Positions 46,334-54,465 of a DNA stretch of 64,000 nt are shown here, piece by piece. The notes beneath the pieces were generated by a model. The model did not search any database and was not told the origin of the DNA. It saw only the letters and a list, made by a program, of their open reading frames with translations. Source of the stretch: WRIS01 sp050945135 (GTDB lineage: Bacteria; Actinomycetota; Coriobacteriia; Coriobacteriales; Eggerthellaceae). Every line of letters begins with the position of its first letter. The first letter of the stretch is position 1. Location: NCBI GenBank assembly GCA_050945135.1, contig JBMNSJ010000002.1:19742-83741 (forward strand), read 5' to 3'. The translations under genes and the position numbers were made by a program.

Positions 46334-46720
46334 ATGAAAAAGACATACGCGCCACAGGACGAAGAAGCCCCCGTATCTCAAATTGGGGCAACGCTCGAAT
46401 CCCTGGCTTCAACCATAGATGCTCGTAAAAACGCTAGTGCCGCTAGCTATACGCATAGCCTTCTTACCTCTGACGAAGCCCTTGTCTTAGGAAAAGTGAC
46501 CGAAGAGGCTGCGGAGGTTGTCGAGGCTGCTGGTGAAAACAACGATGATCACTTGCGCTACGAGGCAGCTGATTTGATCTATCACTTGATGGTAGTGCTT
46601 GCTCGTCATGATATATCGATGGACGAGCTAGCTGCTGAGTTGAATATGCGTATGACCGACAAAGAACGTCCGAGTGGGGGTCTGTATCTTCACGATGAGT
46701 TTATACAGAGGGGGAAATAA
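46334..46720 (+). CDS. hisE: Phosphoribosyl-ATP pyrophosphatase-like (HisE/MazG fold)
   Basis: A 128-residue protein whose residues 35-120 fit the all-alpha NTP pyrophosphatase fold. K-V-T-E-E-A-A-E-V-V-E-A-A and Y-E-A-A-D-L-I-Y-H-L hold the E-E-x-x-E ... E-x-x-D metal ligands, and S-L-L-x-x-D near the start and R-P-S-G-G-L-Y near the end match HisE. The N-terminal 25 residues are extra compared with usual HisE. It hydrolyses PR-ATP in histidine synthesis, but no other his gene is near; it instead abuts glmM, whose ATG follows its stop directly. The start ATG 46334 follows AGAAAGAG. Confidence 0.82.
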   Translation: MKKTYAPQDEEAPVSQIGATLESLASTIDARKNASAASYTHSLLTSDEALVLGKVTEEAAEVVEAAGENNDDHLRYEAADLIYHLMVVLARHDISMDELAAELNMRMTDKERPSGGLYLHDEFIQRGK

Positions 46721-48067
46721 ATGAGCGATTTATTCGGGACTGACGGGGTAAGAGGTGTTGCAAACACAGAACTCACCTGTGATATCGCCTACAAACTTGG
46801 CCAAGCTGCAGTTGCATATTTGGGCAACACAATCGTTATTGGTAAAGACACGCGCATTTCCGGGGACATGCTCGAATCTGCATTAGCTGCGGGCATAATG
46901 AGCATGGGCGGCACCGCTTTGTTGGCGGGAATCATCCCGACGCCTGCGATTGCCTTACTCACGCGCGAGCTTCATGCTGATGGTGGCGTAGTCATTTCAG
47001 CCTCACACAACCCTCCCGAATATAACGGTATCAAATTCTTTGACAATCAGGGCTTTAAGCTTAACGACGACACAGAGTCTTTACTGGAAGAATATGTGCT
47101 TCAGGGGGGAGCATCGCTTGATGCTTTATGTCCAGGAGATATGGTCGGTGTTATTTTGCCGGTTGATAATGCAGCTGATATGTATGTCGACTTCGTTGTA
47201 GAAAGTATAAGCTCTCAGGGAATAGACTTTTCCGGCATGAGTATTGCCCTTGATGTGGGGCATGGAGCCTCGGCCTATACAAGCGCAGAAGCGCTCACGC
47301 GTCTCGGCGCTCAAGTTACCGTCATCAACGATGATTTTACGGGTACCGACATCAATGTAGAATGCGGCTCAACCCATCTTGAGCCTCTTAAGGATCTTGT
47401 TAAAAGCATAGGCGCCGATGTAGGTATTGCCCACGACGGAGATGCGGATCGCGTCATGCTCGTTAACCCTGAGGGAGACGAGATAGACGGCGATATCATC
47501 GAAGCCGTGTGTGCGCTTGATTTAAGGGAGCGCGGTAAGCTAAACGGAAACACTGTGGTCTCTACCGTAATGTGTAACTTTGGATTTGTGTCTGCTATGC
47601 GCGAGGCCGGAATCGAAGTGCTTCAGACCAAGGTTGGCGATCGATATGTTCTTGAAGCGATGCAGGAACAAGATTTGGTTATCGGTGGCGAACAGAGCGG
47701 GCACGTAATTTTGCTTGAACATAATTCAACAGGAGATGGACTCTTGGTTGCAGCTCATTTCTTGGCTGCATGCATTAGAAGCGGAAATGGAATCGCTTTG
47801 GCATCAGAGGTTATGGTGAGGTACCCACAAAGCTTGATTAACGTGGCTAATGTGGATAAGGAAGCTGTCGACCAAAACGAAGCCGTTGCTGCCCGAATTG
47901 CTTCGGCAGAGTCTGAGCTTGGTGATGGCGGCCGCGTCTTAGTGCGCCCAAGTGGTACCGAGCCTCTCGTGCGGGTTATGGTTGAAGCGCTTGATGAAGG
48001 GCTCGCCAAACGACTTGCTGAGGAAATCGCGGAGGTTATTAAGGCTCAGCTTTCGCTGCCAGCGTAA
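46721..48067 (+). CDS. glmM: Phosphoglucosamine mutase
   Basis: Converts glucosamine-6-P to glucosamine-1-P, the substrate for GlmU (3049-4419). The 448-residue protein begins F-G-T-D-G-V-R-G and has the phosphoserine loop V-V-I-S-A-S-H-N-P-P-E-Y-N-G-I-K, the metal loop D-G-D-A-D-R, the sugar loop G-G-E-Q-S-G-H and the C-terminal phosphate loop R-P-S-G-T-E-P. GlmM is distinguished from ManB-type mutases by these loops and by length. It starts directly after the hisE stop. Confidence 0.96.
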   Translation: MSDLFGTDGVRGVANTELTCDIAYKLGQAAVAYLGNTIVIGKDTRISGDMLESALAAGIMSMGGTALLAGIIPTPAIALLTRELHADGGVVISASHNPPEYNGIKFFDNQGFKLNDDTESLLEEYVLQGGASLDALCPGDMVGVILPVDNAADMYVDFVVESISSQGIDFSGMSIALDVGHGASAYTSAEALTRLGAQVTVINDDFTGTDINVECGSTHLEPLKDLVKSIGADVGIAHDGDADRVMLVNPEGDEIDGDIIEAVCALDLRERGKLNGNTVVSTVMCNFGFVSAMREAGIEVLQTKVGDRYVLEAMQEQDLVIGGEQSGHVILLEHNSTGDGLLVAAHFLAACIRSGNGIALASEVMVRYPQSLINVANVDKEAVDQNEAVAARIASAESELGDGGRVLVRPSGTEPLVRVMVEALDEGLAKRLAEEIAEVIKAQLSLPA

Positions 48068-48109
48068 TCCGCGGTAATCACATTTTTCCAATACGCAGTT
48101 TCACGAGTG

Positions 48110-50509
48110 CTACTTTCCTCTAAAGAACGCTAGTATTCGCGCAAGAAGCGACGGTTTTCGACTAGTTTCTTTTGTGGGAGGCGCACTGAGAGCATTATCG
48201 GTATAGGCCTTGACTTCAAGAGGTTCAGAATTCTTATCGCTAGCTTCTCCCGAAGTCTCACCTGCTTGATTTGCCAAACGGGCAATTTCTTCGTGCGCTG
48301 CCGCAATTCGTCGTTCATGAGCATGCTTGATGAGGTAGTTTTGTCCGTCAAAGCGACTTAGCTCGTCGCCCGTATCATCGGCAGCAAAATAGCCAAGAGG
48401 GGTATAGCTTAAATCTGGTTTCAGTTCTCGCAGTTTAGCGGTATCTTTCATCATTGTCTTGATATAGCTACGAATTTCTTCGCTTAAAGAATCATTAAGA
48501 ACTGGCCAAGCAATCTCAACCCGTCGTTCCATATTGCGCGTCATTAAGTCGGCACTCGAAAGATAGATACGCATCTCGTCAAAGGCACCAAAACAAAATA
48601 TTCTGCTGTGCTCTAAAAGCCGTCCAACAATAGACACTACACGCACGTTCTCGGTATAGCCCTTAATACCAGGGACAATACAACAAATACCACGCACAAA
48701 TAAGGTTATGGGTACGCCTGCTTGTGAGGCTTCAGAAAGCTTAATGATGATTTCCTTATCGGTGATTGAGTTTGTCTTGAAGAAAATACCACTTGGTTCG
48801 CCGCGCTGAGCCTTTTCAATTTCTGCGTCGATGCCGCTGAGCATGGCTGGTTTGATTTGTAGGGGAGCAACGGAGAGCACGCTGTAGTCATCAGAAATAT
48901 TTTCGAGTCCCATGTTTTTGAAATAGGTTACCGCATCACGCCCAAAGCGCTCGTTGGTGGTGATGTAGGCAAAGTCGGTATAGAGGGTGGCAGTCTTTTC
49001 GTTGTAGTTGCCGGTACCCAGCTGCGTGATGTATTGAATGCCCTCATCGGTTTGGCGGGTAATGCAACAGATTTTTGAATGAACCTTATAGTCGCGGAAG
49101 CCATACAGAACCTTTGCTCCTGCTTGCTCAAAGCGTTGCGACCACTCGATGTTATTGCTCTCATCGAAGCGAGCGCGGAGCTCGAAGAGGGCGGTTACCT
49201 CTTTTCCGTTTTCTGCTGCAGCGATTAATGCTTCAGCAAGATGAGATTGGTTTGCCAAACGATACAAGGTTATCTTAATCGAGATTACGTGCGGATCAGT
49301 GGCAGCCTCGCGAAGAAGCTGCACGAAGGGATTCATTGATTCGTAAGGATAAGAAAGAAGCACCTCGGTGTCTTGAACCTGCTCAATGAGTGATTTGTTG
49401 TGGCTTAAAGAAGCTGGCCATTGTGGAGTGAATGAAGGGTAGCTTAAAGCCTCTCGTTTTTTATCGTCGAGATGTGATCCAATATCAAACACGTAACTCA
49501 TGTCGAGAGGAACCGAGGTAACAAAACACTGATGAGGTTTTAAGTCAAGCTTCTTTCGCAAGAACGCCGAGACGTCATCGGAGAGGGGGTATTTGCTTTC
49601 GAGCCTCACCGGAGCTAATCGAGAACGCTTTTTGAGAATGCGCTTCATGTGATCACGATAGTCTTCGTCGTTTTCGTCGATTCCTTCTGAGGCATCAAGG
49701 TCGGCGTTACGTGTGATGCAAATGGTGTTCGTTTGCTTAACGGTATACATCGAAAACACTTCATCAACAATCATCTCAATTGCATGCTCAACTAAGATGA
49801 AGTTGAAGCCATCTCCCGGCAAGCTGATAATGCGCTCGTAGTGACGCGGCAGTGGGATGATGCCTAAGGTTGCATCTTGTGCCCCTAGGTTCTTTGCTTT
49901 TTTGCCCTTCTTTTCAGGCTTTTCTTCACCTGTTTCAGGAGTCTCTTTCTCTTCGCGTACAACCAGGGATCCATCTTCGAGACGCACAACAATGTACAAA
50001 TCGCCATTTTCAAGATGAGGGAAGGGATGCAAAAGATTAACTATTTGAGGAGAGAGGAAGGGCAATACATTATTACTCAAATAGGTGCGTAAATACTGGG
50101 TCTGTTCGTCGTTGAGATCGGAAACCTCTAGTTGATGGACGCCCTCATGCCCTAATTTAGATTTTCCATCTGCGAAGATTTTCTCTTGAATAGGGTAGAG
50201 CTCATGACAGCGCTCATAGATGGCATCAAGCTGCTGGGTAGGAGTCATCAGGGTTTTATTGTCGACGATTCGCTTTTTTACCAGGCTTAAGTCGGTTAGA
50301 CTACCCACACGAATCATAAAGAATTCCTGAAGATTGCTGCTAAAAATCGAGACAAAACTTAGACGATCAAGTATTGGCACCGTGGCATCGGTTCCTTGAT
50401 CAAGCACGCGCTCGTTAAAGCTTAACCACGATAATTCACGGTTTTGCATGAATGGGTAAGGCTGGTTTTTTGGACTCTTATTCGACTCGTCAATATCTTC
50501 AGACATCAT
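48110..50509 (-). CDS. ppk: Polyphosphate kinase 1
   Basis: A 799-residue PPK1 that polymerises ATP gamma-phosphate into polyphosphate. The N-terminal domain starts F-M-Q-N-R-E-L-S-W-L-S-F-N-E-R-V-L. The catalytic half has Y-R-L-A-N-Q-S, the phosphorylated His in Y-K-V-H-S-K-I-C, and H-S-R-I-F-C-F-G with L-S-S-A-D-L-M-T-R-N-M. A lysine/glutamate-rich insert (about residues 190-215) and a 60-residue C-terminal tail are additions to the usual ~690-residue enzyme. The RBS is GGAGGG. It is downstream of ppx on the same strand, 15 bp apart. Confidence 0.95.
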   Translation of the reverse strand: MMSEDIDESNKSPKNQPYPFMQNRELSWLSFNERVLDQGTDATVPILDRLSFVSIFSSNLQEFFMIRVGSLTDLSLVKKRIVDNKTLMTPTQQLDAIYERCHELYPIQEKIFADGKSKLGHEGVHQLEVSDLNDEQTQYLRTYLSNNVLPFLSPQIVNLLHPFPHLENGDLYIVVRLEDGSLVVREEKETPETGEEKPEKKGKKAKNLGAQDATLGIIPLPRHYERIISLPGDGFNFILVEHAIEMIVDEVFSMYTVKQTNTICITRNADLDASEGIDENDEDYRDHMKRILKKRSRLAPVRLESKYPLSDDVSAFLRKKLDLKPHQCFVTSVPLDMSYVFDIGSHLDDKKREALSYPSFTPQWPASLSHNKSLIEQVQDTEVLLSYPYESMNPFVQLLREAATDPHVISIKITLYRLANQSHLAEALIAAAENGKEVTALFELRARFDESNNIEWSQRFEQAGAKVLYGFRDYKVHSKICCITRQTDEGIQYITQLGTGNYNEKTATLYTDFAYITTNERFGRDAVTYFKNMGLENISDDYSVLSVAPLQIKPAMLSGIDAEIEKAQRGEPSGIFFKTNSITDKEIIIKLSEASQAGVPITLFVRGICCIVPGIKGYTENVRVVSIVGRLLEHSRIFCFGAFDEMRIYLSSADLMTRNMERRVEIAWPVLNDSLSEEIRSYIKTMMKDTAKLRELKPDLSYTPLGYFAADDTGDELSRFDGQNYLIKHAHERRIAAAHEEIARLANQAGETSGEASDKNSEPLEVKAYTDNALSAPPTKETSRKPSLLARILAFFRGK

Positions 50510-50524
50510 GCTAGTTTCCCTCCA

Positions 50525-51454
50525 TTATGTGCCTAACAACATATGCTCTATGAGGTACCCTTCGCGGATACCGTTCTTGCACAAGACTAGCTCATGCGCC
50601 CCACATTCTTTCATGAGTTGATACGCAATTGTTGAGCCCGGTATAACCGTATGGATTCGGTCGGGCGCAGCCTTAAGGGCCAAATGTGCAAAGTTTTCTG
50701 GATATTCAAGGCTATATCGAATGAGTCTTTCGTAATCTCGCAGCTTCATGGTGTCTGGGCGATTGCCGGGGGTAAAAACCTCCGCATATACTTTTGCTGC
50801 GGCGCGCAAACTTCCTCCGATACCAAAAAATACGTCATGCTCGAGAGAGCTGCGTTCTTTGAGTCCGTCGAGGGAATCTGAAATGCTCTCTCGCATTCGG
50901 TTGAGTTCTTTTATCTTTGGGAGAATGGCTTTCACTTCCTGAGCGTAAAGAGAAAGCGAACCATGTGCGATGCTGGCTTTGTAGAGATCAATCGACTCAC
51001 GAATCTGAGTTAGCTCAGTCGAGCCACCACCAATGTCAATCAAGGTGCCATTTTCTAAGACCTGATCACTTGCTGCACCTCTAAAGCCAAGATGAGCTTC
51101 TTCTTGTTCGCTGAGGACTCTGATAGGAAATCCCGTGCGTTCTTCGATACTCGCAATGACGCTGGTCGCATTTTTCGCATTGCGAAGAACGGCAGTTGCA
51201 AAGACGTCGGTTCGAATGCAGTCGAAATACTTCAGTCGTTTGTTGTGCCCTTTTAAAACATCTACGGCATGTTCGATGCCTTGCTTAGTGAAGTAGCCAC
51301 TTTCTACATGCGCAGATAAACCAGCCATGGCCTTATTGTTAAGAAGAGTTCTGAAATCTTTTTTTGTGTACGAGTCTTTGGTGTCGTTTTTTACCTCGTA
51401 TACGCACAAACGAACAGAGTTCGAGCCAAGGTCAATCACTCCGTAGTTTGGCAT
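50525..51454 (-). CDS. ppx: Exopolyphosphatase (Ppx/GppA family)
   Basis: A 309-residue short-form phosphatase with the ASKHA fold: G-V-I-D-L-G-S-N-S-V-R-L at the N-terminus and the second phosphate loop I-D-I-G-G-G-S-T-E-L. It would remove terminal phosphate from polyphosphate, or pppGpp in GppA. The short two-domain form lacks the C-terminal HD domain of E. coli Ppx. Its position directly before ppk supports polyphosphate as substrate. A possible extended -10 GGTACAAT lies on the minus strand at 51514-51521. Confidence 0.9.
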   Translation of the reverse strand: MPNYGVIDLGSNSVRLCVYEVKNDTKDSYTKKDFRTLLNNKAMAGLSAHVESGYFTKQGIEHAVDVLKGHNKRLKYFDCIRTDVFATAVLRNAKNATSVIASIEERTGFPIRVLSEQEEAHLGFRGAASDQVLENGTLIDIGGGSTELTQIRESIDLYKASIAHGSLSLYAQEVKAILPKIKELNRMRESISDSLDGLKERSSLEHDVFFGIGGSLRAAAKVYAEVFTPGNRPDTMKLRDYERLIRYSLEYPENFAHLALKAAPDRIHTVIPGSTIAYQLMKECGAHELVLCKNGIREGYLIEHMLLGT

Positions 51455-51601
51455 AGTGGTCCTTTCCGTGCCTCGAGTTGTTATTGCGGCAGTTTTTTCT
51501 CAGTTCGGAAACTATTGTACCTGTTTGTTAAAAGCTAGGGCACTCTTTGATACGTAATCGCTATGATATGATGAGCTTTAATTGAGGTGAGAGGGGTATC
51601 T

Positions 51602-53239
51602 ATGCTCGAAAAGGTAGATTTTGGCATTGAAATGCTGTCCAAGGATACGTATAAGCCGATTCACGATGCTCAGATTGAAAAGCTCGTTACCCTTCAGCAA
51701 AGAGCGCGAAACGAGGACGTCGGCCTCGTGGTGTTATTTGAAGGATGGAATGGGGCTGGTAAAGGTAGTCGCATCTCCGACTTAATTTACAATCTTGATG
51801 CTCGCTCAACATCGGTGTATGTCACAGAAGATATAAGCCGAAAAGAGGATAAGAAATTTAAGCAGCTCAATCAGGGAGTTTCTGGCTATTTTCCTCTTAT
51901 GCAAGAGTTTTGGAAGGCTCTTGGTGAGCAGGGGACTATCACTTTTTACGATCGTGGCTGGTATATCAAAACCATGCAACATATGCTGTTTTCTCTGTTC
52001 GGTGAAGACTTGGGAAAGAAAAAGTCAAAGGCACGAAAGAAGAACCTCAAAATCATGGAGCAACGGATGGAGACGCACTTAACCTCCATAGAGTCGTTTG
52101 AGCGTCAGCTTAGTGATAACGGCTATACCGTTCTCAAGTTATTTTTGCATATCACCGAAGAAGAGCAGCGCGAGCGTCTTACCAATCTATACCAAAATCC
52201 TGCTACGCGATGGCGCGTGAGCAAGGAAAAACTACGCCGCGTCAAGAACTATAAACAGTCTTACCAGATTTATGATGATTTGATTACCGAAACGGATTAC
52301 GATTTTGCTCCATGGACAATCATTAATGCTCAAGACAAACGTAGGGCTAATCTCGAAATCGCAGCTGCCCTCATAGAGGCCTTTGAGCTGGCATTTAAAC
52401 ACAAAGATGAAAAAGCGGCCCAGGAGGTTTTGGCAAAAGAAGTGCCTGCAGTTGCGCAAACACCAAGCGAAGCGCAGTCTCTAAAACCAAAACTTCTTGT
52501 GTCAAGCTATCCTCAAGTGAAACAAACTCCCAGTCTTGATAGGGTAGATCGCTCTCTTAAGCTTGAGCGAGACGAGTATTGCGATCGTCTAAAGTATGAG
52601 CAAAAGCGCTTTAGCGAACTTGAGCTCGAAATGTATCTAGCACGTGTACCGCTTATGGTGATGTTTGAAGGATGGGATGCCTCAGGAAAAGGCGGTGCCA
52701 TCAAGCGCCTGGTTCAATCTCTAGATGCCCGTTCATATGAGATATTTCCTTCGCCTGCGCCAACACCTCCAGAAAAGCTGCACCCTCATCTCTGGCGTTA
52801 TTGGACCCGTTTGCCGAAAGCAGGGCATGTAGGGGTTTATGATCGCAGCTGGTATGGACGTGTTTTAGTTGAGCGCGTTGAGGGCTTTGCCCAAGAAGAT
52901 GAATGGATGCGTTCCTATGACGAAATTAATGCTTTTGAGCAAGATATGATTAATTGGGGTGCGATTCTTATAAAGTTCTGGGTTGACGTGAGCCAAGAAG
53001 AGCAGCTCAAGCGCTTCAATGAGCGACAGGAAAACCCAGCAAAGCAGTGGAAAATTACTGAAGAGGATTGGCGCAATCGCGAAAAAAACCCATTGTACAG
53101 AGAAGCTATCGAAGATATGTTCAAGATGACATCGACGACGCGTGCGCCTTGGACCATTCTTGAAAGTGAAGATAAATACTACGCAAGAGTAAAGGCATTA
53201 CAAATCGTCAACGATGCTCTAACTAAGCGCTTGCACTAA
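51602..53239 (+). CDS. pap: Polyphosphate:AMP phosphotransferase, two-domain PPK2 (class II)
   Basis: A 545-residue duplicated PPK2. The first copy has F46-E-G-W-N-G-A-G-K-G and Y-D-R-G-W-Y; the second has F-E356-G-W-D-A-S-G-K-G and Y-D-R-S-W-Y-G-R-V. Each also carries the lid arginines. In the tandem class II enzymes only the second domain is fully catalytic, and they phosphorylate AMP to ADP with polyphosphate (family knowledge); the atypical Asn in the first Walker A (G-W-N against G-W-D) agrees with that. ATG 51602 follows GAGAGGGG. Divergent from ppx-ppk, completing a make/degrade/use set. Confidence 0.92.
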   Translation: MLEKVDFGIEMLSKDTYKPIHDAQIEKLVTLQQRARNEDVGLVVLFEGWNGAGKGSRISDLIYNLDARSTSVYVTEDISRKEDKKFKQLNQGVSGYFPLMQEFWKALGEQGTITFYDRGWYIKTMQHMLFSLFGEDLGKKKSKARKKNLKIMEQRMETHLTSIESFERQLSDNGYTVLKLFLHITEEEQRERLTNLYQNPATRWRVSKEKLRRVKNYKQSYQIYDDLITETDYDFAPWTIINAQDKRRANLEIAAALIEAFELAFKHKDEKAAQEVLAKEVPAVAQTPSEAQSLKPKLLVSSYPQVKQTPSLDRVDRSLKLERDEYCDRLKYEQKRFSELELEMYLARVPLMVMFEGWDASGKGGAIKRLVQSLDARSYEIFPSPAPTPPEKLHPHLWRYWTRLPKAGHVGVYDRSWYGRVLVERVEGFAQEDEWMRSYDEINAFEQDMINWGAILIKFWVDVSQEEQLKRFNERQENPAKQWKITEEDWRNREKNPLYREAIEDMFKMTSTTRAPWTILESEDKYYARVKALQIVNDALTKRLH

Positions 53240-53319
53240 GGTCCGGTTATGGGTACTATGTTTCGATAAGTTCTTACACAAACGAGTACTTTTTTAGTTT
53301 CGATATTAAGGGGAATCAT

Positions 53320-53436
53320 ATGACTTTGTTTGGTTTTTCCATCCCCATGGAAGCAGTATGGATTATTGCGGGAATAATCGTTTTGATTATCGTCGTCTTC
53401 ATTGCTAAAGGTTTTATTGACGAAATGAAGAAATAA
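53320..53436 (+). CDS. Small single-pass membrane protein, 38 residues
   Basis: A 38-residue frame: about 12 residues with a short N-terminal M-T-L-F-G-F-S, then a strongly hydrophobic helix (W-I-I-A-G-I-I-V-L-I-I-V-V-F-I-A) and the polar end K-G-F-I-D-E-M-K-K. AAGGGG lies 7 bp before the ATG, and no other frame on either strand in this stretch has a comparable ribosome site. It is between pap and the sortase gene. I recognise no family. Small membrane peptides often modulate a larger partner, but nothing shows which one. Confidence 0.7.
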   Translation: MTLFGFSIPMEAVWIIAGIIVLIIVVFIAKGFIDEMKK

Positions 53437-53483
53437 TCGAGAAGAGGTGAAGTTTCCCTCTGACCGTGAATATTACGTACAGA

Positions 53484-53518
53484 AATACGCCGTGCGCTCC
53501 CATTCGGGGGCGTATTGT
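53484..53518 (+). terminator. Hairpin just before the sortase start, terminator or attenuator
   Basis: AATACGCC (53484-53491) pairs with GGCGTATT (53509-53516), and a CCC-ATTC-GGG hairpin can form inside. GTTTATT follows and the sortase ATG is 8 bp after the stem. It would end the short transcript of the small gene, or hold the sortase start closed. Confidence 0.5.
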
Positions 53519-53523
53519 TTATT

Positions 53524-54465
53524 ATGGAGAAGAAAAGAACTCTGAGTAAAGGCGTACTTACTTTGACTACTACAGCACGAAGCGGCACAATAAACCATTC
53601 GCTATCTGGGCAGAAAAAGAAAAATCCTAAAAGGGGGGGTCCCTGGCGCGCTGTTTTTTGGATTGCCCTGGTGGTCTTTCTTGGTTCCTTAATTGCGCTT
53701 GGCGTTATCGTGTTTAGCTATTTTCAAGGACAATCTACCTATAAAGATATTGCAGAAAGCGCAGTCGAAGACTTCGATGGCAAAAGCCTCGAAGATATGA
53801 CGGTTGATTGGGATACTCTGCTTGCTCAAAACCCGGATACTGTCGGATGGGTATACATCCCTGATACGGTGGTTAATTACCCTATCGTCCATACCACTGA
53901 TGACGAAAAGTATCTAACAGTAGATTTTCTTGGGGGAAAAGGCGAGATAACAACCTTCGGTACGATTTTCCTAAGTGCAGCAAATTCGTCTGATTTTTCC
54001 GATGCCAACAATATCGTATACGGTCATCACATGAACGACGGATCGATGTTTGCCGTAGTTGACGAAATGCGAGACAGCACTATCTTCAATCAGCATCGAG
54101 ATGTTTATATCTTGACTCCGCATGGCAACTACCGATTGCAAAGCTTCTCTCTGGTTATTTGCGACGCCAACGATCCTTTGGCCCAAACAAGCTTCGCTAG
54201 CCCCGAAGAACAGACAGCTTATGTTCAGGATAAAATTGATCGAAGCGTAGCTACTCCTGATTCTGGTACAGTTACCGCTTCTGAGGTTGAGAAAATATTT
54301 GCATTTGTTACCTGCGACTACACAATAAACGATGGCCGGGCGGTCTTGTTTGCTTCGGTTGTTGAGAGCACAGACCCATCTGTTGCTGGAAGCGCAAGCA
54401 CAGATAGCATGGTTAATCCAGACGACATTATGTATATCGAAGATGCTGCTAAGGAGATTAAATGA
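53524..54465 (+). CDS. Class B sortase
   Basis: A 313-residue membrane-bound transpeptidase. After a basic cytoplasmic stretch there is one anchor (about residues 43-66). The sortase domain has I-V-Y-G-H168-H-M-N-D-G-S-M-F and V-T-C264-D-Y-T-I-N-D-G-R272, the His/Cys/Arg set with the Y-G-H-x-M-x-x-G-S-M-F pattern of class B. Such enzymes attach proteins to peptidoglycan or pili; no substrate with an NP-type motif is visible in this window. It has no recognisable RBS, and the hairpin upstream may affect its translation. Its stop overlaps the purF start as ATGA, an odd pairing of functions. Confidence 0.88.
   Translation: MEKKRTLSKGVLTLTTTARSGTINHSLSGQKKKNPKRGGPWRAVFWIALVVFLGSLIALGVIVFSYFQGQSTYKDIAESAVEDFDGKSLEDMTVDWDTLLAQNPDTVGWVYIPDTVVNYPIVHTTDDEKYLTVDFLGGKGEITTFGTIFLSAANSSDFSDANNIVYGHHMNDGSMFAVVDEMRDSTIFNQHRDVYILTPHGNYRLQSFSLVICDANDPLAQTSFASPEEQTAYVQDKIDRSVATPDSGTVTASEVEKIFAFVTCDYTINDGRAVLFASVVESTDPSVAGSASTDSMVNPDDIMYIEDAAKEIK

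Noticed and set aside
48130..48351. Minus-strand frame overlapping the end of ppk
   Set aside because: Out-of-frame shadow of ppk, no separate signals.
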